DNA of 64,000 nt from Citrus sinensis (taxonomy: Eukaryota; Streptophyta; Magnoliopsida; Sapindales; Rutaceae), in NCBI RefSeq assembly GCF_022201045.2, contig NC_068559.1:29147501-29211500 (forward strand), in the 5' to 3' direction. Positions 23,278 to 35,780 of the stretch are shown here, one piece after another (position 1 is the first letter of the stretch; the number at the start of each line of letters is the position of its first letter). The notes under the pieces were generated by a model. That model did no database searches and had not been told where the DNA came from. It saw nothing but the letters and a program-made list of their open reading frames with translations. The translations under genes were made by a program, and so were the position numbers.

Positions 23278-23982
23278 TTGGCCACCCTTTTAGTTTGGAC
23301 CCAATAAAGCCTAGGAAATTTTGGGCGAAAATTCTTTTAAAAAGAAAACACCAAATTCGAACTTCTTTCATCTTTATATGTGTCCTCTTTGTTCTCTCAA
23401 AATCTCCTCTTTTTGTTCATTCAAACAGCAAAAAATTTCTGCAATCAATAAATGCTGCAAGGCGCCGTGAATACCCAGCTAGCATAATTTCTTGTATGTA
23501 AATTTCAGTTTCAATTTGAGGCACTCCGGTCATTATTTCAGGAGCAGTGGGATCGTTGTTGAAACATATAGTCATAGTTCCTGAGAAGAGGGAAATGTGA
23601 GTAGTGGTGTAGAATTTGTAGAGTTGAATAATAAAGCTTAGTTGATCATGAGTCGTAGTTTCGTGTACATGTCGGAAATAAGTTGTAAGTGGGAGATGAG
23701 GAGGATTATACTTGTAACGCATGCACTTTGCACTGTAACCAGATGATCATAAGAAAGAAGTAAATTGAAATTCCTGGCCCTCTCTCTGTCTCTTGGCTTA
23801 CTATTACATTATTCAAAACTCATTGAAAAAAAATTTACTTATCTTGACTCTTCTTAGGAGAAGTATAATTGCTGAGTGCATAATTAATAGGCAACTCGTG
23901 AGTTTCATGCAAAAAGAATGCGCAAGGAAAAATGGTAGCCTCTCAAAAGTCAAATTTGTAAAAATGGAAAAGAAATGACGGA
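23278..23982. other. 3' UTR of the MYB gene and spacer to the tRNA
   Basis: No further exon is supported. Short open frames on both strands (for example 23295-23501 and 23417-23722) overlap one another and show no family sequence. Just left of the tRNA, A-runs at about 23961-23974 read as T-runs on the minus strand and could act as the RNA polymerase III stop. Confidence 0.55.
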
Positions 23983-24064
23983 CGACGCCTGAGAGATTCG
24001 AACTCTCGCGGGGAAACCCCATGTACTTAGCAGGCACACGCCTTAACCACTCGGCCAAAGCGTC
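23983..24064 (-). tRNA. tRNA-Ser (anticodon GCU)
   Basis: Read on the minus strand, the 82-base gene folds as a class II tRNA. The 7-bp acceptor stem pairs GACGCTT with AGGCGTC (one G-U). The D arm is TGGCCGAGTGGTTAAGG, which also serves as box A. The anticodon loop CTGCTAA gives anticodon GCT. A long variable arm GGGGTTTCCCC follows, then T-loop GAGTTCGAATCTC (box B). A long variable arm is diagnostic for tRNA-Ser or Leu, and the sequence matches plant cytosolic tRNA-Ser(GCU). No intron is present. T-rich sequence follows the 3' end on this strand. Confidence 0.97.
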
Positions 24065-24306
24065 GTTGTTAACCACGGTTGCTGTTTTTAATATTTCTTT
24101 TAAATTTACAAGAGACTCCGGAAACGCAGCCCGATTTCGTTCATTGGAATAGTTTGAAGGTGGACTGATCCATTGCATCTGCAAAAACTATATAAAATAG
24201 GATACTACTGGCACCCATCCAAATTTCCTATAAGACGCCACCTTTTAGGCTTTTACATTTATAAATCTATCTCTATTTAAATTTACATGAAAGATCAATT
24301 ATAATT

Positions 24307-25800
24307 GAGTTAAATACTGTTTGGTGTTGAGGTGTTGTGAATGAAAAAAAATTTATAGTAATAAAATAAAAATTGATAGTGTATGGTAAATGTCTTTTAA
24401 ATAATAATTTTAATAAAAAAATATTATAAATTTTTTACACATAAGCGTGAGATTAAATCAACTCAACTTTCAAATCACACGTTAAAAAAGCTATAACTAT
24501 CCAATTACACTATCAAATAAGGCCTTAATATCATTTTGGTGCTATCTTTAAAAGTCCTGCAAGTTATTACCTCTTCATAAATTTCTATAATTTAATAGCT
24601 CCCCTAAAATATCCATAGGAATTAATCTTAAAGAAACTATATAAAAAATAAAAAATAAAACCTAACTACAAGCCCGTTCACGGTCAATTTTCGTCTAGTA
24701 AATTTGAAAACACAAAGAATCTTGTGAGGCTTTTGTTGATCTTGATGGTCAAATCTTTAAAGTGATCGCTTTCAGGTGAAAGGTAATTAATGTGTTGATG
24801 TGAAAGTATATAGCATAATCGTTTTGAAATGATTGAGTTAAATCCTGTTTGGTGCTGAGATATGTGAATAGTAAAAGAAAATAATTATGAAATTAAAGTT
24901 AGTAATGTGCGGTCTTTCAAATTATATTATACAACTCTCCAATTACACTATCAATATGACCTTCACATCATTTTGTTACTATCTATATATGCCCCACAAC
25001 CATTGCCACTTCATAAATTTTTGTAATTTCACAGCTCACCTAAAAATCCACAGGAATTAATCTCAAAGAGAACCATAAAAAAATAAAATAAAATCTAAAC
25101 TACATCCGGATGGTCAATTGTTAGTCCGGTAAATTGAAAAACAGAAACAACCTTTTGAGGTTTTTGCTGATCTTGATGGTCAAATGTTTAGAGCGATTGC
25201 TTTCAAGTGAAAAGGTAATTATGTGTTGATGGGCAAGTTAAGTATATGGCATATTCATTTTGAAAGGATTGAGTTAAGCTCTGTTTGGTGTTAAAAGGGG
25301 CTGTAAATGAGAAAAAAAGAAGTTATAAATATAAAATAAAAATTGATAGTGTATGATAAATATAATTTTTAAATAATAATTTTCATAAAAATTACAAAGA
25401 TATTATATGTTTTCACGTATAAGTATAAAACTAAATTAACTCAATTTCTAAACTATAAAGTGAGAAAGCTGTAATTATCCAATAGCGCTACCAAATAGGG
25501 CTTTCTAATATTATTTTGTTACTATACTTATAAGCCCCACAAATCATTACCTCTTTATAAATTTTATAATTTAAAAGCTCACCTGAATATCCAAAAGAAA
25601 ATAATCTCAAAGAAAATCATATAAAAGAAATATTAACTACATCCCGTTGATGGTCAATTTTAATTTAGAAAATTAAAAAACAGAAAGAGCCTTACGAGGC
25701 TTTTATTAATCTAGACAATCAAATTAAGTGATCGCTTTCAAGCGAAAGGTAATTAGTGAGTTGACGGGCAATACTATGGGATATCCATTTGTAAAAGAAT
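24307..25800 (+). repeat. Three-unit tandem repeat built on a Tourist-like element
   Basis: Three diverged units begin at 24307, 24835 and 25271, each opening GAGTTAA...CTGTTTGGTG. Units 1 and 3 are about 530 bases; unit 2 is about 436 and lacks an internal stretch of roughly 100 bases. Each unit has an element-like part ending near CTATCAAATAAGGCCTTAA (unit 1, about 24526) and a second part with CATTTTG(G/T)TGCTAT, TGATGGTCAA(A/T)(T/G) and GCTTTCA(A/G)GTGAAAGGTAATTA blocks. The first part resembles the element at 38166-38451 and is bordered by TAA, as expected for PIF/Harbinger (Tourist) insertions. The array arose by duplication after insertion, because the non-element part is repeated too. 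Confidence 0.75.
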
Positions 25801-27178
25801 TTATACCAATTCCTAAATGAGATCTAGGTTTTGCGAAGAAATGGATACTGTATTTTTGTGATGATGATAGTAGTGAGAGGTGGAAATTATATCATTATGT
25901 CGGTCTTGATATAAAAGCAAAAGCTGGTCCGATCTATTAGCAGATTATATTTCTTTATTCTTTTCCATCATGAGTATATATGGATTCTTCACTTGTATTT
26001 CAATCCATCTTCTCTTCAAAAGTAAGCAATATATCTAATAAATTCGCTACCCCTATAGTTCAATACTAATCTCTCAAATCTTAAATTCAATTAAAGAAAA
26101 ATAAAATCCCACTTAGTAATCATGTGATTGAATTTTAACCAATCAATTATTTACTTTGGGATCTATCTTGTAAAGACTTTTTTTTTTTTTTTTTTTTGGG
26201 TCTTTTCATAGAAATCCTCCGGGTACCCACAGTTAATTGGAATCCATTTATACGCATATATCTTACACATAAAAAGATGCTACTCATTTATACGAGTGAA
26301 TTTGATTTGGAAATTATGTGTGAGAGATATAAATGCATTATCTAAGAGCAATAATGCCTGTTGGGACAAACCACTGTATTGTCATAAACCTTTCTCATTG
26401 AAAAAACACCTTTTCTCCTTCTTTTTGGCTAAAGATAAAATTAATAAAAACAATGCACGTAAAAGAGGGAATTAATTAATGCAAATGTGCTTGCTTTGCT
26501 ATCATTCCTACGATGTAAAAGATAAAAGAGAATTCGGTGTAAAGCAAATGCTAGGCATAGGGACTTAGGGTTACCTAAGAAGAGAATCTCTCCCGCAATT
26601 GTCGGTCCAGAATTTCATTTGTCTCCCACGGCTCCCAAGAAACAATGTTTTTAGCTTGGAATTACCAGTAACAGTTTATTTTTTTTGCGCTTTGAATGGA
26701 TAACAAAAAAGGTAAATAAAAAGATAAATTTCTTTCCCTTTTTTTATGAGGAGACCGATAACATATATTTTTTCAAAAAGTGAATTTTGCAAATGTTCAA
26801 TAAGGCTGAGATAAAGTTTCTCATGGTAAAAACAAAATTTACACTATTTGAGCCAATAAATTTTTTCATGATATTTATCCTTATTTACCATTCAAACTCG
26901 TTTTCTTGAACACAATAGAATTAATTTTATGCATGGAATATTTAATGAAGTCACGTCTTTTTATCCGTTGTATTTACATTTGGCTATGGCCTGTGCGTCA
27001 TGTTATTATGAAGCCGGATGGCCAATTAATAATCAAGTTTCCGCCGCAACAAAAGCAATCGACGGTTTCTTTCTATTTTTATTTTTATTTTTTTCAGTTT
27101 AAAAACTTCTGAAGACCCCAATATCAGAAGTAAGAAATCAGAATCAGAATCATCATCACTTAATTTACTCTCTGAGTC
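25801..27178 (+). promoter_or_regulatory. Upstream region of LEA_2-like gene, copy A
   Basis: From about 25871 this sequence is a diverged duplicate of the region starting near 29890 upstream of copy B. Shared blocks include TATAAAAGCAAAAGCTG, ATCTTCTCTTC, a TAATCATG(T/A)GATTGAAT block and TTCCTA(C/A)GATGTAAAAGA. No exon is supported apart from the downstream gene. An open frame at 26906-27112 has no family signal. Confidence 0.55.
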
Positions 27179-29104
27179 ATGATGTCGAGTCATGAGATCA
27201 CTGAAAGATCAATGGGTGAGTGTGGAGAGGAAGAAACGCAAATGTTCCATGTTCACAATCACGCATACCCAGCTTGTGCTTACTATGTTCAGAGCCCCTC
27301 AACAATATCGCATGCAAACACATTTAATATTATTAATAATGATTATGATTCGGCGGCTTTCCACTCCCGGACTCGCTCCGAATTAACAGCCTCAGCCACC
27401 ACCAAAAACAACCTCCAAGCGATCTCAAGACTCACTACTCTCTCTCGTGGCTCCTCTTCTCGAGGATCCAACAGCTCTTTCTCCCATGACGTCAAGAAGG
27501 TCATTACAACTAGTGCAGACGACGATGAGGAGCTCCATGCACATGCAGCTGAGGCTGAGGCTCCCCAGAACCGTCTGATAATTGTTTACAATGATGATGA
27601 TGATGATGATGATGATGACGATGGGTGGTACCATCACTATGGGAATGATGGTGGGTGGTACCATCACTATGGGAATTGGAGTAGCGCTAAAAAGGGTCTT
27701 TGGTGGAGGTATTTTTCTTTCAAGAGGTCTAATTCATGTGCTTGGATTTGTTTGCAAATAAGTTGGAGACTTTTGCTGAGTTTGGGAGTTGCATTGCTTG
27801 TTTTTTACATGGCTTCTAAGCCACCGCCTCCTTTGATTTCTATCAAGGTACTTAATTTCATCTCTCGGCTTTGAGTAGCTCTGTACTATTAATTCGTTCT
27901 TCTTTGATTTTGAGTTGATCAATTTGCTTCGCTTAATCAGTTAAATCTCTTGCTAACTGGACTAGTTTCAGTCCTTTGAGTAGTGGCTAGTGATGCTCCC
28001 TTAATTACCTAAGAAAACATCACTACTATCAAGGTACAATCCTTCCATTGCATGAAATTAGTTAGTGGGGTTGCAATGGCTTTGTTCTTTCTTTCCAGTA
28101 ATCCTACGGCTTTTGTGCCTGAATGTACAACCGCAGTTGAAAAAGTCCAAAGGTTGTGTTTATATTGCTGTCCCAAGTTTGGGCTTTCAACTACAAGTGG
28201 GCCTATAATGGGCTTTCGTTTTGGTTGAGTGTCTCAACAGTCATTTACCATCTTCTTTTTCTTTTTCAAACATTTATTCCACGCTATTCCTCTTAGCACA
28301 AGCACAAATTAAAGAACTTTCCTCCCTAAAATTCATCCTTTTAGAACTTCTTTTAAGTTTTCAAAAGACTAACCAATCAAACTATTCCCGAGAGATATTA
28401 TTAGTATAAGATTGATCTTAGGTTTGAGTACGGGATCTAGTATTTTAATATTTAATCACACTTTGTATATGAAACAAACAAATTATAATGCCATCCTCTA
28501 AAACTTCATTCAATTAAGTAAACCCCATTTCAGATTGCAGGAATTCGCCAATTTGGACTAGGAGAAGGAGTGGATAGCACTGGAGTGGCAACTAAAATCC
28601 TCACAAGCAATTGCTCAGTTGATCTATTAGTAGACAACAAATCCAAGCTCTTCGGCCTTCACATTAGCCCCCCAGTCATCGATATGTCCTTTGGCCGCCT
28701 CCCCATCGCATCATCACACGTAAGAGTTAACCAAGACTAATATTTTATTTCATTTAAACATCAAAATAATCACATACTTATTGATAGATAACATGTTAAT
28801 TAATTTGTCCTAGGGTCCAAAATTATATGCTGCGAGTCATGATTCAAGCCTGTTTCGATTATATGTGGGAACGAGAAACAAGCCAATGTACGGAGCTGGA
28901 AGAAACATGCAAGATTTACTTGAGTTGGGAAAAGGGTTGCCTTTGATCATTCGAATGAGCTTCAGAACAAATTACAGGGTTGTTTGGGACCTCATAAAAC
29001 CTGAGTTTCATCACGAAGCTGAGTGCCTATTGCTCCTCAATAGAAAGTATGACAAGAAACATCGAACTCAAGTGTACAATAGCACTTGCATTACTATTTC
29101 TTAA
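27179..29104 (+). CDS. LEA_2/NHL-like single-pass membrane protein, tandem copy A
   Basis: Three exons, 27179-27847, 28534-28719 and 28814-29104, join in phase 0 to 381 residues. The order is: an N-terminal cytosolic part with a YYVQSPSTISHANT motif and a serine-rich stretch (SRGSSSRGSNSSFSHD); ten aspartates in a row (27593-27622); a doubled WYHHYGN segment; a transmembrane helix around ICLQISWRLLLSLGVALLVF; then an extracytosolic LEA_2-type domain ending NSTCITIS. The YYVQSPS motif, one hydrophobic span and an NSTC-type end match the Arabidopsis group that I recall as At1g45688, At5g42860 and At2g41990, annotated as LEA hydroxyproline-rich glycoprotein-like. Function is unknown; NHL relatives act at the plasma membrane in stress or defence. 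Two ATG codons lie back to back; the first is taken. Confidence 0.82.
27593..27676 (+). repeat. GAT run and 24-bp direct repeat in copy A exon 1
   Basis: Ten Asp codons (27593-27622, GAT with one GAC) are followed by two exact 24-base copies (27623-27646 and 27653-27676), each encoding GWYHHYGN. A 6-base spacer separates them. Copy B has only a short Asp run and a single WYHG. Confidence 0.92.
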
Positions 29105-31601
29105 TCTTGATTGTTTGTACGTGAGATGAAGATTGCTGATATTTTTACCGTTTAAAGATTTGACTAGTGATTTTCAAGCAGATTTATTTGGCACATTAAT
29201 TTAAATTAGAAACATTTGTATTTCATTCTCTTAATAATAGTAGTAACGGAAACCTCCCCTTTTCCTCTACAATTTACCACGAGCACAATAAATAATAATC
29301 ATAAATGCTTGAGTGAAAACCTCACCGTACTTACTTGAGATATATGTTCTTTTTCAATAACTACACTTTACACTAATTAAAGATTGTGTACACTAATTAA
29401 ATTAAATTCAAATGCACTTTACAAAAATTAAATTCAAATTTGTTGAGGATATTATTAACAAAAAAAGAATGCACTTTAAAATCCTAAATTACAATAAATC
29501 TAAGAGTAAATATATAGTTAAGATTGGGTAAATTTCAACTTTAACATTAGATTTTGAGTATGAATTAGCCCATTGACATTTATACATTATCAAAAAATAA
29601 CTTAAGGGGCAAGACTTGTCTCAAAGCGAGATTATTTATATTTAACTTGATTTATTAATCAAAGCGAGATTATCTCTCAAGTTTATCCGTGAGTTCAATC
29701 AGATACAATATAAAAATTTATAAATTTAACTCATGCTCAAAAGGTAAGACTTAATCTCAAATTAATTTATCCATATTTAAGTTTTATTATTGATGGACTG
29801 GAGATTATCTCCTAAACAAATTTATGCGAAGATCGAAATAAGATATAAATGTCAAGAAATGGAAATTGAATTAACTAATTGCAATACTAGTAAGTAGTGC
29901 AAACTATATCATTATTATGTTTTGGTGTAAAAGCAAAAGCTGCTCCAATCAATTCGGATATTATATATATATTAATCTTATGCGTCATGACTGTAGCTAA
30001 ATTCTTTTGTATTTTTCCTATCAATCTTCTCTTCTAAAGGAAGTAATGTCCTACAAGTTTTGCAGGGCGATTGCTCAATTCTAATCTCTCACTCTTAAGA
30101 CTAATTATTTATGCTTCACACATACATTTTCTAAAATCACCCAGAGGTAATCATGAGATTGAATTTAATCAATATTGACTTATTTTCATAGCTAAGAAAG
30201 AAAAAGATTCACAACGCCCACAATTGGATTTAAAACCCACTTAAATCTTTCTCATCAAAAAGAGATGTTACTCATTTATGTTATTACATATAGTGATGAA
30301 ATTGATTTTGTAAATGCAAAGAGATATAATTACATCAATTGCTCAGAACAATAATGTCTGTGGGCACTAACTACCGTATCGTCATATAACTTCCAACTGC
30401 AAATTACTTTTTCTGGATCCTTTTTGGCTAAGATATGAACTTTTTTTTTATATATTAAAGTAAAAATAATACAAACTAAAAGAGGGATTTAATTAATTAA
30501 CAGAAATGCATGCCAAAGCGTGCTTAGTTTTCCATCATTCCTAAGATGTAAAAGACAAAAGACTATTCGATGTAAAGCAAACGTAAAGGGTTAGGGCTGC
30601 CTAAGGCTAAGATGAGAATATCTCGAGCTCGCCCGAAATTCTCGGTCCATATTTTTCCTATCGATAATGTTAACCAATATTTCTAGCTTGGAATGAGAAA
30701 ATGTTAAAAATTACATTTCGATGTTTGTTGAAATCACCCATTTTCCATAATGTTTCAATTATTTTCATACCAGTACTTTTATGTTCTTTGAATAGACAGC
30801 AAAAGGATAAATAAAAAGACAAATTTACCTCTTCTTATCCAGGAGAATATGTGTGTTTTTACAGGCGAATTACATGTGTTCGAGAAGATTTAGGTAATAT
30901 CCTCTCCACAAAAGCAAATTCTAAACTATTTGGAGCTGAAAATCCCTCTTGTCGCATGCATCTTTCACAGTATATCCAAAACAATTTTATTTTTTTTAAA
31001 AGAAATTATATACAATGCAATCCAATTTCATTTATGTTTATGTGAGCAAGATCTGAACTAAAACAAATCTTATAATACCACCATAAGAGTTTTTATTAGA
31101 GGTTAAGCTTAACTACTAGCCCCCACATTTAGAATCAATATAAAGGGATCAATTTTAGAGCAATTCTAGGCAACCCAATATCTAAATCATAATTTAAATC
31201 CTAAATAATGTAGCATTTTTTCATTGGATAACGGTTAAATAACTTTACAAGTTATAAATGAGTAACACATATCATTGAGAATCAAATGTTAAGATCCATA
31301 CCATTATTATTAATTTTATGTATAATAAAGTAATTTCATCCCTCATATGTAGTATCGACATTTGGCTATAGACTATGGCTTGTTTTATGAAAGTCACTTA
31401 AGCCAATTAATAATGAATAATTATTTTGTACAAAAAAATCATGAATAATTATTAGCTAGCAATTGACTAAAGTCCCCTCCATTTTATCTTTTTGTTCAGT
31501 TTAAAAACCTCTGAAAACCCCCCATTAAGAACTCACAAATCAACCGAATTAATCACATTGAAAGATTGCATTGTAGCGCGAAGAGCAAGAAACCAAAAAA
31601 T
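29105..31601. other. Spacer between the LEA_2 copies, including copy B upstream region
   Basis: Begins with the 3' UTR of copy A. At about 29607-29715 and 29741-29850 two diverged direct copies of about 110 bases share AAGACTT, a GAGATTAT(C/T)TC block and AGATA(C/T)AATAT-like ends. From about 29890 to 31600 it is the diverged duplicate of 25871-27178. No exon supported; the open frame at 30851-31045 has no family signal. Confidence 0.5.
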
Positions 31602-32869
31602 ATGTTGAACACATGCCCTGTAGTTTGTGGTTACTACGTAAAACGCCCCTCCACAAACTCCCATGCAAACACCACCATTAATGATCATGAATCGTCGGCA
31701 ATCCACTCTCGCTCCCCTTCTTGCTCCGAAACAGAAGTACTCTCACGATTCACTACTCTCTCACCCTACTCCTCTTCTCGCGGATCCAACAATAGTAACT
31801 CTTTCTTGCATGATGAGCTCCCTGCGGGTGAGGCTACCCAGAACCGTCTGATCATTGTTGATCCTCATGATGATGATGGCGATGGGTGGTATCACGGGAG
31901 TATTCATAAGTGTTTGTTGATTTGTTTCCGAATAAGTTGGAAGCTTTTGCTGAGTTTGGGAGTTGCATTGCTTCTTTTTTGCATGGCTTCGAAGCCTCCA
32001 CCGCCAAAGATTTCCATCAAGGTACATATTTTAGTTGAGCTTTCGTTTCCGACTTTGGGCTTTGAACTAAAAGTCGGCCTTTTATTGGGCCCATAATTAC
32101 AGTGGCCTTTACTTACAGTCTCTAATGGAAATCTTTCCTTGCTTTGAAAACGTTGTTTCTCTATCTATTTGTATACATAACTAATCACAGGGAGGAGATT
32201 GTAAGAATTTTGTATGTATGGAGTAAATGACACACACACACACACACACACATAATAAATAATTAATTACATAACTAAAAATCCCATTTTCAGATGGCGG
32301 GAGTTCATCAATTTGGAATAGGAGAAGGAGTGGATGGCACTGGAGTCGCAACTAAAACGCTCACCTGCAATTGCTCTATTGATCTAATAATAGACAACAA
32401 ATCTAAGCTCTTTGGCCTCCACATTCACCCTCCAATTATTGAAATGTCCTTTGGCCGCTTCCCCTTCGCATCATCCCACGTAAGTAGGAATATTTCATTA
32501 GTTTCACTTAATTAAGCTTCAAAATAACAATCAGTTTGATTAATTAATTCCATGTTATTAATTGTTGATTTGTTGTAGGGTCGAAAATTATATGCTGCGA
32601 GCCAGGGTTCTAGCTTGTTTCAATTATCCTTCGGAACAAAAAATAGGCCAATGTATGGAGCTGGAAGAAACATGCAAGATCTGCTGGCGTCGAGAAAAGG
32701 GTTGCCTCTGATAATTCGAATGAGCTTCAGATCAAATTACAGGGTTGTCGGGGACCTTATCAAATCCAACTTTCTTCACCGTTCTGAATGCTTTTTGTTC
32801 CTCCACAGAAATTATGACAAGAGACATGCGACGCAGGTGTATAATAGCACTTGCGCTGTTACTTCTTGA
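31602..32869 (+). CDS. LEA_2/NHL-like single-pass membrane protein, tandem copy B
   Basis: Three exons, 31602-32021, 32294-32479 and 32579-32869, join in the same phases as copy A to 298 residues. Exons 2 and 3 are the same lengths as in copy A (186 and 291 bases). The N-terminus is shorter: the two start codons of copy A have no counterpart here. The first usable ATG (31602, MLNTCPVVCGYYVKRPS) lines up with Met22 of copy A. The motif YYVQSPS has become YYVKRPS, the ten-Asp run is reduced to a few Asp codons, and the doubled WYHHYGN is absent. The membrane span (ISWKLLLSLGVALLLFCMAS) and the LEA_2 domain, ending NSTCAVTS, are intact. The open frame and conserved splice sites argue for a working gene, possibly with changed N-terminal regulation. 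Confidence 0.78.
32231..32252. repeat. (CA)11 microsatellite in copy B intron 1
   Basis: About 22 bases of alternating CA in the first intron, absent from the same intron of copy A. Confidence 0.85.
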
Positions 32870-35736
32870 TCTTTATTGTCGTGTCAGTGAGATGAAGAAT
32901 TAATATAGAATTTCAAAATACCTACAGGACAATAACTAAGGGCCAAGATGAAGAATATACAAAGCTTGTTAAGTGTTTTGAATATTGATATTCATTTATA
33001 TATGTTGCTTAAACCTTTGCTTGCATTGCATGTAATGTATTGGCAAATATTATAAGGTTGTTCCTTGATATAAATATACACACGAAAATCATTAATACTA
33101 GATAGTCTTGTCTCTCATACCCATCCGTATTTCAAAATAACAATAGGGAAGTAATAAAACACTACAAAAATTATTAGGGCATTTTGTTTCAAAATTTATA
33201 ATCATGAGGTTTATATTTGAAAAATGAATCAGCATCGTCTTTCCAAAATTCAAGGTCTATTTCAAATATCATGTCACTTAATTGTGGCTGCTGGATTCGA
33301 GCCCATGTTTCTACGGCCATAACGTAGAAATTAGAATTCTAACAACTGAAATACTACAAAAAGTAGTTGATTACATATTAACTTAATAATATAATATTAC
33401 TTATCAATAAGCGAAACTGAAATTAAGTCATCAATGCATGATTAAACCGGAGAGCGTGCAATATTAATGGAGACAAGCTCTCACCACCTGCAACTTCCAT
33501 TACTTTCTGGCCCAGATTTGACGACAAAAGTGGAGATACGAGGATTCACACAAAGATCTTGCGCCAAACTATGTTCTATGTTTGTCATCACTCACGGTAG
33601 TCAATCAAATAATTCAAGAACTGTACGTATTCTTCGTATAATTTTAGACCCACCAAATATTCCACAACCTTAAGCGAATAATCAAACATATGGGGTCAGC
33701 ACTCAGCAGTCAGCACTACGTATGCTGTTTGTTTTAGTGACATAAATGTTTCGTAAAATTGGATGTACAGCATAGCAGTGCTCAGATTAAAATTTCAAGC
33801 GTTGAGAGTGAATTGTGCTGTGTTACTGCTCAAAACACCGGGTCTCTAAGTGAGAATTTAATAAGAATATTCAAAGAACACAAAATTGGTCATACCTAAT
33901 TAAACTTTGATTGAGTATTTTATACCCAGCTCCCACTAGGTTCTAATCTCCAAGTGTTTTAATTAATTCATGAGTGGGTTGTTGATCCCGGCCCCTTGAA
34001 TGTGATTATTACCTTGATATTTAGTACTCCTTTTACAATGCTCCTTTTTCAAGTACAAAATTAAACCCTTATATATTCTCAATGGCACTAGGCTCCCGAA
34101 CATTGTAATTAACTATATTAGTCACCAAACGAATGGAACAGTAATTAAATTAATCTAAAGCCAAAGCATTAACTTTAGCATATAAATTTTGAAGCTAATT
34201 GATGTTTGATTGTGGGAGTTTAATTATTGATTTTATGCAAAACATGGGAGGAGCTAGCGACGTTAGTGGATTGACAAGCTTTGAGGCAATATTGAAATTT
34301 ATTGATGCATCTCCATGCACTAAGGTGGACCTCTTAAAATGATGACATATTTTCGACATTAATGGGCTTCTTTGAATTTTTATATTATCTTGTTTGTTTT
34401 GTTGTGAACCAAGCACCAATAACATTTTCAATCTCAATTAAGTTTAAAGAAATTAATTAATTAATTAATTACAATCAACATAAGCATGCACCTCAGCACT
34501 TGCAAAATCATTTATATTTTTTTAGCATGACAACATTTCTGTGACACTAACCAGTCGTCCATTCATTAGTTTGGCGCTTGCGTTTGATAACATATGTGTT
34601 AGGTTACTGCTCTTATGCACCATTATTAACAGTTTACGTGCCAAATTAAGAAATAGTTGAACAGCACCATGTATTAAATACAACTAAGTTCTGTGTGAGA
34701 TTGTTTTTTTTTTTTTCCATAAAGTTCAAAATTGATTTTAAAAAATCAATTTTAATGTTCGATCAATTTTTAAAAAATTATTTTTGACAAAATCATACCA
34801 TCATACAATAGATTTTAAAGAGTAAGAAAAAGATAACTTCTTAAAAATCTATTTTATGCTTAATGCAATTTTATATGTATCCTCACGTATATTATAAAAA
34901 TCTAAAATCATCTCTATTTAATTAGAAAAATAAAATCATTAAATTTAATTAGATTATTATTATTATTATTACCAATTAGATTTAGACAACAAAATAAAAT
35001 AAATATGTATATTTAACTTATCAGTTATTATATATACATGGTAAAAATATAAAATATACATGTTTATAAATATGTAAATTAATTTTTATTTAATATATTG
35101 ACCATTTCAGTCGTTTACATTCTTATAATAGTTTAACAGTTAGTTTTACTAAACACATGTGATTACTTTTAAAAATTTATAGTATAGATAATAGTAATTA
35201 TTTTAATTAAAAGCTTTAAAATTACTAAACAACTCACCCTAAGCGACAAAAGTTAGCATTTGGAATTTAATTTGTTAATTAAAAGTATAAAAATATGTGA
35301 TGTTGTAACGATAATCAATTATCAACATTTGTAGCAGGAATTTTTATTTGAGAAGAAACGTATATATATAATAAACACAATGTTGCACGGGAAAAAGGCA
35401 AATGGAAGTGGATGGATATTGTGTGGCTTCCACGCGAAAGTGGACTCCATCTGTTATTTTTAATCGAATATAGCGTGGCTTCCACACGAAAGTGGAACTT
35501 TGTGCTAATTTATTTTTAATAATAAGTAAAAAGAACCAAGAAGCTTGCCAAAGCCAAGCAATACACCATTGAAAATTTCATTATTAACTTATCATCACAC
35601 ATAGGCAGGCAATGTGATATTTGGGGCCCTTCAGTTTTGGTAGCCAGAGTAGTTAGTAGTACCATGATAAAGAGTACACTCACTCCCAAAAGCTAATTGC
35701 AAACAAATTGTAGAGAGAATGATCGATGTGTGATAC

Positions 35737-35780
35737 GCAATATGCAATATGCAATATGCAATATGCAATATGCAATATGC
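35737..35780. repeat. 7-bp tandem repeat (GCAATAT), about six copies
   Basis: The unit GCAATAT repeats without change for 44 bases, then passes into a CTCTCT stretch. Confidence 0.95.

Larger units (their letters stand above)
25871..29160 (+). repeat. Segmental tandem duplication, copy 1
   Basis: Unit of about 3.3 kb containing promoter-like sequence, the gene at 27179-29104 and the first bases of its 3' UTR. It is repeated, diverged, at about 29890-32910. Exon boundaries and phases are the same in both copies. The 3' match continues past the stop codons through GTGAGATGAAGA, at about 29120-29131 and 32888-32899. Edges are estimates. Confidence 0.75.
29890..32910 (+). repeat. Segmental tandem duplication, copy 2
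   Basis: Second unit, paired with about 25871-29160, holding the gene at 31602-32869. The shared non-coding blocks upstream and the matching 3' UTR start show that a whole gene with its flanks was duplicated, not a retrocopy; both introns are kept. Confidence 0.75.

Noticed and set aside
24307-25800. Reading the three-unit array as a satellite or centromeric repeat
   Set aside because: Only three diverged units, with element-like ends bordered by TAA; better explained by local duplication of an inserted element.
31566-31601. Longer N-terminus of LEA_2 copy B starting at a TTG codon
   Set aside because: Plant nuclear genes rarely start at TTG; the ATG at 31602 aligns with Met22 of copy A.
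33467-33673. Plus-strand open frame of 68 codons beginning METSSHHLQLPLL
   Set aside because: Reads plausibly at first, but I could not recognise a family, a partner exon or a promoter. Left in the intergenic entry.
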